Origin: Streptomyces sp. NBC_01351
Lineage (GTDB): Bacteria; Actinomycetota; Actinomycetes; Streptomycetales; Streptomycetaceae
Assembly (NCBI RefSeq): GCF_036237315.1
Contig: NZ_CP108356.1
Coordinates: 5,647,501-5,711,500 of the forward strand
Reading direction: 5' to 3'
Length of the DNA: 64,000 nucleotides
Each line of letters begins with the position of its first letter. Position 1 is the first letter of the stretch. Shown here in pieces: positions 58,756-64,000 of this stretch. The notes below the pieces were generated by a model, which worked only from the letters and a program-made list of their open reading frames with translations, made no database searches and was not told the origin of the DNA. A program made the translations under genes and the position numbers.

Positions 58756-59478
58756 TCAGGCCGTCGCACGGCCCTCGGCGGCAGCCGCCTCGGTCGCCTC
58801 GGCCTCGGCCGCGCGGCGCTCGCCCTCGGCCTGGGACCGCTTTCCGTAGAGGGCGGTCCAGACGCCCAGGGCGCCCAGCACCGCGTAGAGCAGGACGGGG
58901 CTGAGGACCACCATGGTCTTGGTGTCCAGGACGTACGCCAGCACGATCCGGACCAGCCCCTCGATCACGTAGGCCACGCCCCAGACCAGGGTCATGGTGC
59001 GCAGGGTGGTGCGGAAACCCTCGTACTGCCACAGGCCGTTCCACCAGGCGGTGCTCTCCGGGGTGCCGTCGGTGGCGAACTTGCGGCCGAAGTAGAACAT
59101 CAGCGGGCGCGGTGCGAACAGGGTGGCCAGGCAGAGCAACCCGAACAGCCCGGTGATGCCCGAGTCCTTGATCAGCAGACTCCTGGCCGAGTGGTCGCCG
59201 GCGAGCGAGACGACGGCCGTGATCGCGATGAACACCAGGGTGACGACGGCGAATTCGTCGAGCTTGCGCCGCCAGGCCAGGCTGATGACGCTGTCGAGCA
59301 CCGGCCAGGCGCTGCTGAGGAGCAGCGCCGAGAACTCGCTCCACCCGTGGTCGTCGACGAGCGTGCGGTAGGTGATGATCGGCGCGACCACATTGAGCCC
59401 GATGGTCAGGATCCAGCCAAGGGCGGTCGCGGTCCCGGAGCGGGCGGGAGGTTCGGGTCGTGCTTCTTGGACTGACAT
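58756..59478 (-). CDS. VC0807-like membrane protein
   Basis: A 240-residue membrane protein with about six helices (LGWILTIGLNVVAPIITYRTL, ITAVVSLAGDHSARSL, LLCLATLFAPRPLMFYFGRKFATDG). The pattern resembles the VC0807 family, whose function is unknown. A charged Glu/Ala tail ends the protein. I chose ATG 59478 (MSVQEARPEP), preceded by GGGGGAACC. A TetR gene lies 93 bases upstream on the same strand and might control it. Confidence 0.7.
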   Translation of the reverse strand: MSVQEARPEPPARSGTATALGWILTIGLNVVAPIITYRTLVDDHGWSEFSALLLSSAWPVLDSVISLAWRRKLDEFAVVTLVFIAITAVVSLAGDHSARSLLIKDSGITGLFGLLCLATLFAPRPLMFYFGRKFATDGTPESTAWWNGLWQYEGFRTTLRTMTLVWGVAYVIEGLVRIVLAYVLDTKTMVVLSPVLLYAVLGALGVWTALYGKRSQAEGERRAAEAEATEAAAAEGRATA

Positions 59479-59571
59479 GGTTCCCCCTGGACGTGCCTGA
59501 TGCGTGCGGTAGGGGGACCGTAAGGACACCGTGTGGCGTGTACAAGCCAAACGCGCCGAGGGAGCGACGGG

Positions 59572-60165
59572 TCAGGCGCGCAGACCCCGGATGACCAGGG
59601 CGGTGACCGCCTCGAACTCGGCGATGATCGTGGGCGAGTGCCAGTCGGCCGCGTACTGCGGGTCGTGGAAGCGCCCGGTGGCGTAGAAGACCGCGCGGGC
59701 CGCCGCGGGCACGTCGTCCGCGGCGAGCGTGCCCGCCGCCACGCCCTCGGCGATGATCCGGGCCAGCTGGTCGATCAGCTCGTGCAGGTGCGAGTCGACC
59801 ACACCGCTGTTCTCGGCGAGCAGCACCGTGTAGGTGGCGAACAGCTCGGGATCGTCGCCCGACTTGTGGCGCTTGGCCGCGAAGAGCGCCTCCAGCCAGG
59901 CCTCCAGCTTGGAGGGTGCGCTCTCGGCGGGCGCCGAGGCGATCTCCTCCAGCATGACCACGCTCTTGGCGAGCCAGCGGTCCGTGACCGCCTCGCGCAG
60001 CGCCGCCTTCGAAGGGAAGTGCCGGTACACGCTGCCGTGGCTGACGCCCAGGGCACGGGCCACGTCCACCACGGTCGCCTTGGCCGGGCCGAAGCGACGC
60101 AGCACGTCCTCGGTGGTTTCGAGGATGCGCTCGGGGGTCAGGGGCTCGGTCGCGGCGGGGGACAT
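59572..60165 (-). CDS. TetR family regulator
   Basis: A 197-residue regulator. The helix-turn-helix reads VVDVARALGVSHGSVYRHFPSKAALREAV, and the C-terminal ligand domain is not characteristic. It is directly downstream of the aldo/keto reductase gene by 21 bases on the same strand, so it is probably part of that operon, and a 15-bp-arm palindrome in the reductase promoter (61255-61290) is its likely operator. Confidence 0.86.
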   Translation of the reverse strand: MSPAATEPLTPERILETTEDVLRRFGPAKATVVDVARALGVSHGSVYRHFPSKAALREAVTDRWLAKSVVMLEEIASAPAESAPSKLEAWLEALFAAKRHKSGDDPELFATYTVLLAENSGVVDSHLHELIDQLARIIAEGVAAGTLAADDVPAAARAVFYATGRFHDPQYAADWHSPTIIAEFEAVTALVIRGLRA

Positions 60166-60186
60166 GGGTACGACCGTACCGCCAGC

Positions 60187-61239
60187 TCAGCGCTCGCTGT
60201 CCAGGTGGGCCATCTGCGCCGCCGGATAACGCTCCCCTGCCGCGGCGCCGACGGGCACGGCCTCCTCGATGGCGGCCAGGTCTCCGGCGCCGAGGGATAT
60301 CTCCAGGGCGCCCAGTGCCTCGTCCAGCCGATCCCGGCGCCGGGCGCCGACCAGCGGCACGATGTCGACGCCCTGCCGCGGGCCCTGGGCGAGCACCCAG
60401 GCGATGGCGGCCTGGGCGACGGTGACCCCCTTGCCCTCGGCGACCTTGCGCAGCGCGTCGACCAGATCGAGGTTCCGGTCGAGGTTGTCCCCCTGGAAGC
60501 GGGGGCTCATGCCGCGGAAGTCGCCGGGGCCCAGCGCGCGGTCCCGGGTGAAGTGGCCGCTGATCAGGCCGCGGGAGAGCACTCCGTACGCGGTCACGCC
60601 TATGCCGAGCTCGCGCGCGGTCGGCAGGATCTCGGCCTCGATGCCGCGGGAGATCAGCGAGTACTCGATCTGCAGATCGGAGATCGGGGCCACGGCGGCG
60701 GCCCGGCGCAGGGTGTCCGAGCCGACCTCGGAGAGCCCGATGTGGCGCACGTGTCCGGCCTCGACCGCCTCGGCGATGGCCCCGACGGTCTCCTCGATCG
60801 GCACGGCCGGGTCCACGCGGGCGATCCGGTAGATGTCGATGTGGTCCCGGCCGAGCCGCTGGAGGGAGTAGGCAAGGAAGTTCTTCACGGCCTCGGGCCG
60901 GCCGTCGTAGCCGGTGAAGCCGCCCTCGACCGTGCGCAGGGCGCCGAACTTGACGCTGGTCAGCGCCCTCTCGCGGGCCGCGGCGGGCGCGGTGCGCAGG
61001 GCCTCGTTGATCAGCAGTTCGTTGTGCCCCATGCCGTAGAAGTCGCCGGTGTCGAGCAAGGTGACGCCCGCGTCCAGGGCGGCGTGGATCGTCGCGATGG
61101 ACTCGGCGCGGTCGGCCGTCCCGTAGAGGGCGGACATCCCCATGCAGCCCAGCCCCAGCGGGAAGACGGTGGGGCCGGTGCTGCCGAGGGTGCGGTGGGT
61201 GCCGGTAGTGGTCGTGATGGTGCTCTCGTTCGTCGTCAT
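60187..61239 (-). CDS. Aldo/keto reductase with altered catalytic His
   Basis: A 350-residue NADP-linked oxidoreductase, family AKR. TLLDTGDFYGMGHNELLINEAL has the Asp and Tyr, and SVKFGALR the catalytic Lys. The usual His in YxxHRVD is replaced: IYRIARVDP has Ala. The same change is common in one group of bacterial AKRs, so it is not evidence of decay. IEYSLISRGIEAEILPTARELGIGVTAYGVLSRGLISG and TPxxxAIAW-type ends are normal. ATG 61239 is probably leaderless, since -35 TTGAAA (61274-61269) and -10 CATTCT (61251-61246) put transcription at the ATG. Confidence 0.88.
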   Translation of the reverse strand: MTTNESTITTTTGTHRTLGSTGPTVFPLGLGCMGMSALYGTADRAESIATIHAALDAGVTLLDTGDFYGMGHNELLINEALRTAPAAARERALTSVKFGALRTVEGGFTGYDGRPEAVKNFLAYSLQRLGRDHIDIYRIARVDPAVPIEETVGAIAEAVEAGHVRHIGLSEVGSDTLRRAAAVAPISDLQIEYSLISRGIEAEILPTARELGIGVTAYGVLSRGLISGHFTRDRALGPGDFRGMSPRFQGDNLDRNLDLVDALRKVAEGKGVTVAQAAIAWVLAQGPRQGVDIVPLVGARRRDRLDEALGALEISLGAGDLAAIEEAVPVGAAAGERYPAAQMAHLDSER

Positions 61240-61245
61240 GGAACG

Positions 61246-61290
61246 AGAATGGCATGACGAGTGACAGATTTCAATATCTGTCACTCGTCA
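61246..61290 (-). promoter_or_regulatory. AKR promoter centred on a long palindromic operator
   Basis: Arms TGACGAGTGACAGAT (61255-61269) and ATCTGTCACTCGTCA (61276-61290) are perfect over 15 bases with a 6-base centre. The -35 TTGAAA (61274-61269) is inside and the -10 CATTCT (61251-61246) is 17 bp on. Repressor bound here would cover the promoter. Confidence 0.65.
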
Positions 61291-61300
61291 GTGTCGGGCG

Positions 61301-61645
61301 TCAGGACAGGATCCGCAGCGCCAGGGCGGCCGCCGCGACCACCGTGAGGACGGCCGCCGGTGCGAGCTCGTAGTCCTTGGCGCGCAGGTGGGTGATGACC
61401 GCGCCGATGAAGTAGAGGGTCACGCCGGTCGCCGCGGCGATCCCGAGTGGAGTGATCCACAGGCCCGCGACCAGGCCGATCGCTCCGGCGGCCTTCAGGG
61501 TGGCCAGTCGCGGCAGCCAGGAGTCCGGCACCTGGACCTTCTGCATGCTCGCGACGATCTGGTCGTTGCGCTGGAGCGTGAAGGTGGCGGAGGCGGTGAG
61601 CACCAGGGCGAGCAGACCGCCGACGACGGCGTAGGCGATGAACAT
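61301..61645 (-). CDS. DoxX-like membrane protein
   Basis: A 114-residue protein with four predicted helices (YAVVGGLLALVLTASATF, AAGAIGLVAGLWITPLGIAAATGVTLYFIGAVITHLRAKDYELAP). The pattern fits DoxX-like proteins, often associated with redox or thiosulfate-related functions but uncharacterised here. It is divergent from the MarR regulator and lies upstream of the aldo/keto reductase on the same strand, though the palindrome suggests a separate promoter for the reductase. Confidence 0.82.
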   Translation of the reverse strand: MFIAYAVVGGLLALVLTASATFTLQRNDQIVASMQKVQVPDSWLPRLATLKAAGAIGLVAGLWITPLGIAAATGVTLYFIGAVITHLRAKDYELAPAAVLTVVAAAALALRILS

Positions 61646-61737
61646 GAGGAGTCTCCAACGATCGGTGATGGCTAATCATTGAATATCATCAACGATATGA
61701 TCGATGCAATCATTCCTCCATTGCTACGATGTGACAC
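61646..61737. promoter_or_regulatory. AT-rich divergent promoter region between doxX-like and marR genes
   Basis: TACGAT (61725-61730) ends seven bases before the MarR ATG, a leaderless-type -10. ATATC-N6-GATAT (61683-61698) and TGAT-N7-ATCA (61699-61713) are short palindromes of MarR-operator size. The region is clearly less GC-rich than its surroundings. Confidence 0.5.
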
Positions 61738-62193
61738 ATGACGGCAGATCAGGACGGATCGCACCCCCCGCAGCGGCTGGGCCTGCTGCTCGCCTGGCAC
61801 GGATCGGTCACCCAGACCCGCATGAAGAGGGCGCTCGGCGTCGCCGGGCTCACCCCCCGGCACGCGATGACGCTGATGCACCTCGAGGACGGCCCCATCA
61901 GCCAGCGGGCGCTCGCCGAGCGGCTGGAGGTGGACCCGAGCGTGCTGGTCGGGATCCTGAACGACCTGGAGGGCGACGGCCTGGCCGAACGCCGCCGGGA
62001 CCCCGCCGACCGCCGTCGCCACAACGTGGTCATCACCGCGGCGGGCGAAGCCGCCCTCGGCACGACGAACGCCGCCCTCGACGAGGTCGAGGACGGCATC
62101 TTCGCCGGTCTGTCGGGTCAGGAGCGCGAGGTCCTGCGCGGCCTCCTCGACCGGGTCAACACCTCGGCCGAGGACTTCAAGTGCGACGAATAG
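61738..62193 (+). CDS. MarR family regulator
   Basis: A 151-residue winged-helix regulator with a typical MarR layout: LTPRHAMTLMHLEDGPISQRALAERLEVDPSVLVGILNDLEGDGLAERRRDPADRRRHNVVITAAGEAAL is the DNA-binding part including the wing DPADRRRH. No cysteine sensor is evident except one near the C-terminus (KCDE). It is divergent from the DoxX-like gene and convergent with the MFS gene, so it probably controls the DoxX-like gene. Confidence 0.9.
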   Translation: MTADQDGSHPPQRLGLLLAWHGSVTQTRMKRALGVAGLTPRHAMTLMHLEDGPISQRALAERLEVDPSVLVGILNDLEGDGLAERRRDPADRRRHNVVITAAGEAALGTTNAALDEVEDGIFAGLSGQEREVLRGLLDRVNTSAEDFKCDE

Positions 62194-62208
62194 CGGCCGG
62201 CCGGGGCG

Positions 62209-63657
62209 CTACCCGCGCGGGACGCCCGCTTCCGCCGCCGCACTGACGGGCTCCTCCAGGGCGCGGGCCGTGCGGTCCGCCGTGCCGAGGGCCCAGGGCC
62301 CGGTCGTCGCCGCGCCCAGCACGAGCACGAGCGCTCCGCACACCGTGATGATCCACCACGCCGGGACCGCCGCCTCGACGAACCCGCGCCCGCCCGCCAT
62401 CCCGGCCGCCAGCACCGCGCCCACGACGGCGACGCCCAGCGTGCTGCCGGTCTGGCGGCTGGTGGAGGCGATGGCGGCGGCCACGCCCGCCTGGGAGCGC
62501 GGCATCCCGGAGACGGCCGTATTGGTGATCGGAGCGTTGACCATGCCGAAGCCGAGGCCGTAGAGCACGTACCCGGTGAACAGCAGCGCGGTGGACGTCT
62601 CGCCCCGGAAGGCGGCGAACAGCAGCCCGCTCCCGCCCATCGCGGCGCCGGCGATCAGCAACGGCAGCCGCGGCCCGCGGCTGCCCACCAGCCGCCCCGA
62701 CAGCGGAGCGACGGCGAAGGTCATGGCGGCCATCGGCAGCATGTAGAGCCCGGCGTGCAGTGCGTCCAGCCCCCGTACGTCCTGGAGGTACAGGGTGTTC
62801 AGGAAGAGGAAGCCGGCCATCGACGCGAACGCGCTGACCGCGATCACGGTCGCCCCGCTGAAGGGCGCGCTCCGGAAGAACCGCAGATCGATCAGCGGCT
62901 CCGCGCGCCGGGGCTCGTAGAGCAGCAGCCCCACCAGCGAGGCGACGGCCACCAGGGCGCATCCCATGATCAGCGGCGAGCGCCACCCGGCGGCCGGCGC
63001 CTCGATGATCCCGTACGTCACGCAGCCGAGCAGGGCCATGACCAGCACCTGGCCCACCGGATCCGGGCGCCGCGGCCGGGCGGCCCGGGACTCGGGGATG
63101 TGGCGCAGGGTCAGCACGAGCGCCGCGATGCCGATCGGCAGGTTGACCCAGAAGATCGAGCGCCAGCCCACGGAATCGACCAGCAGCCCGCCGATCAGGG
63201 GCCCCGCGGCCATCGAGATGCCCGCGACCGCGCCCCACACGCCGATGGCCCGCGCACGCTGGGCCGGATCGGTGAAGGTATTGGTGATGATCGACATCGC
63301 CACCGGGTTGAGCATCGCGCCGCCGACCGCCTGGACCATCCGGAAGAAGATCAGCCAGTCGAGTCCGGGGGCCAGCGAGCACAGCAGGGAACCGGCGGTG
63401 AAGAGCACCAGGCCGGTGACGAACACCTTGCGCCGCCCGATCCGGTCCGCTGTGGACCCCATGAGCATCAACAGCGAGGCCAGCACGAGCGTGTAGGCGT
63501 CGATCGACCACTGCATGCCCGCGACCGAGGCGTGCACGTCGCTGCGCATGGTGGGGAGCGCGACGTTGAGGACGGTGTTGTCGAGGCTGACGATCAGCAG
63601 GCTCATGCAGCAGATCGCCAGGACGAGCGTGCGCTGCCGGGAACTCGTCTCGATCAT
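62209..63657 (-). CDS. MFS multidrug transporter, DHA2 (EmrB/QacA) type
   Basis: A 482-residue exporter with 14 helices. VLAICCMSLLIVSLDNTVLNVALP is the DHA2 helix 1, STADRIGRRKVFVTG the loop motif, and GWRSIFWVNLPIGIAALV the helix 5 motif. Ends EEPVSAAAEAGVPRG. The substrate is unknown. The start is 53 bases from the divergent dus gene. It is separate from the MarR gene, with convergent ends 15 bases apart. Confidence 0.9.
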   Translation of the reverse strand: MIETSSRQRTLVLAICCMSLLIVSLDNTVLNVALPTMRSDVHASVAGMQWSIDAYTLVLASLLMLMGSTADRIGRRKVFVTGLVLFTAGSLLCSLAPGLDWLIFFRMVQAVGGAMLNPVAMSIITNTFTDPAQRARAIGVWGAVAGISMAAGPLIGGLLVDSVGWRSIFWVNLPIGIAALVLTLRHIPESRAARPRRPDPVGQVLVMALLGCVTYGIIEAPAAGWRSPLIMGCALVAVASLVGLLLYEPRRAEPLIDLRFFRSAPFSGATVIAVSAFASMAGFLFLNTLYLQDVRGLDALHAGLYMLPMAAMTFAVAPLSGRLVGSRGPRLPLLIAGAAMGGSGLLFAAFRGETSTALLFTGYVLYGLGFGMVNAPITNTAVSGMPRSQAGVAAAIASTSRQTGSTLGVAVVGAVLAAGMAGGRGFVEAAVPAWWIITVCGALVLVLGAATTGPWALGTADRTARALEEPVSAAAEAGVPRG

Positions 63658-63710
63658 GCGGCCGATGGTACGTCCGCACCCATGGCTCCGGCATGCGGGA
63701 CAATGGGCGG

Positions 63711-64000
63711 ATGACCACGCTCCCCCCGCCCCTCGCGATCGGCCCGCACACCGTGCAGCCCCCGGTGGTGCTCGCGCCCATGGCCGGTATCACCAATGCC
63801 CCGTTCCGTACCCTCTGCCGGGAGTTCTCGGGCGGCAAGGGGCTGTTCGTGAGCGAGATGATCACGACGCGCGCCCTGGTCGAGCGCAACGAGAAGACCA
63901 TGCAGCTGATCCACTTCGACGAGACCGAGAAGCCGCGCTCGATTCAGCTGTACGGGGTCGACCCCGTGACGGTCGGCAAGGCGGTCCGCATGATCGTCGA
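63711..64000 (+). CDS. dusB: tRNA-dihydrouridine synthase (5' end only)
   Basis: The first 96 codons of a Dus protein, an FMN enzyme that reduces uridine in the tRNA D-loop. VVLAPMAGITNAPFRTLCREFSGGKGLFVSEMITTRALVERN is the family start, and SIQLYGVDPVTVGKAVRMIV the next strand. The rest is outside the window. GACAAT ends six bases before the ATG (leaderless type). The dusB symbol is by best resemblance and is less certain than the family. Confidence 0.85.
   Translation, partial: MTTLPPPLAIGPHTVQPPVVLAPMAGITNAPFRTLCREFSGGKGLFVSEMITTRALVERNEKTMQLIHFDETEKPRSIQLYGVDPVTVGKAVRMIV

Overview
This 64-kb window is high-GC actinobacterial chromosome and is almost certainly from a Streptomyces. The signs are very high GC in third codon positions, GTG and even CTG starts, GTGA/ATGA stop-start overlaps, many leaderless-type promoters (a -10 hexamer 6-7 nt before the start codon), and a core gene order that from memory matches the leuS-rpsT-lepA-hrcA-phoH-leuA-zur-glyS part of Streptomyces chromosomes. 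Nearly all of it is housekeeping DNA. I see no prophage, integron, CRISPR array or transposase.

Layout: 1-3301, end of nadD, a divergent LytR-type membrane protein, rsfS and a histidine phosphatase. 3415-4069, two identical tRNA-Ala(GGC) genes flanking a small four-Cys protein. 4182-7290, leuS behind a Leu-codon leader peptide and terminator. 7410-15052, a coiled-coil membrane protein, degV, comEA-comEC, a YceI protein and holA. 15111-17122, an MFS pump and its divergent TetR regulator with paired operators. 17300-23216, rpsT, lepA, an acyl-CoA ligase and hemW. 23317-25432, a frameshifted Uma2 nuclease gene, a DUF3097 protein and an MBL hydrolase. 25461-27776, the CIRCE-controlled hrcA-dnaJ pair. 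27902-32493, a nitronate monooxygenase-like protein, rsmE, a HIT protein, RNase Z and a PfkB kinase. 32620-36370, phoH-ybeY-CBS protein-YjbR-degenerate cytidine deaminase. 36398-41571, an inserted accessory block (MFS, GlxA-type regulator, WxL protein and WxL-interacting protein). 41572-42513, era. 42622-45643, a methyltransferase, an acetyltransferase and a protealysin-type protease with its emfourin-like inhibitor. 45859-47773, leuA with its attenuator. 47876-53988, an SDR, a TerB-like protein, a nucleobase permease, recO, uppS and a YcxB protein. 53985-57144, zur and znuBCA. 57301-64000, glyS, a VC0807-like protein, a TetR-AKR-DoxX-MarR-MFS cluster and the start of a dus gene.

Most genes serve ribosome biogenesis and translation (rsfS, two tRNAs, leuS, rpsT, lepA, rsmE, ybeY, phoH, era, glyS, dus) or envelope and lipid precursors (LytR-like, uppS, acyl-CoA ligase). 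The zur-znu block is a self-contained zinc uptake circuit with a visible Zur box. leuS and leuA both have leucine-codon leader peptides, which suggests that Leu-tRNA charging and leucine synthesis share one sensing logic. The most unusual feature is at 40333-42513: the WxL-interacting protein gene has no stop codon and runs in frame into era, and an in-frame 258-bp inverted-repeat element lies between its start codon and its signal peptide. Other oddities are a comEC reading frame with no stop before the next gene, a two-base frameshift in a Uma2 gene, a cytidine-deaminase-like protein without zinc ligands beside a perfect 18-bp hairpin, and an aldo/keto reductase promoter centred in a 15-bp-arm palindrome.
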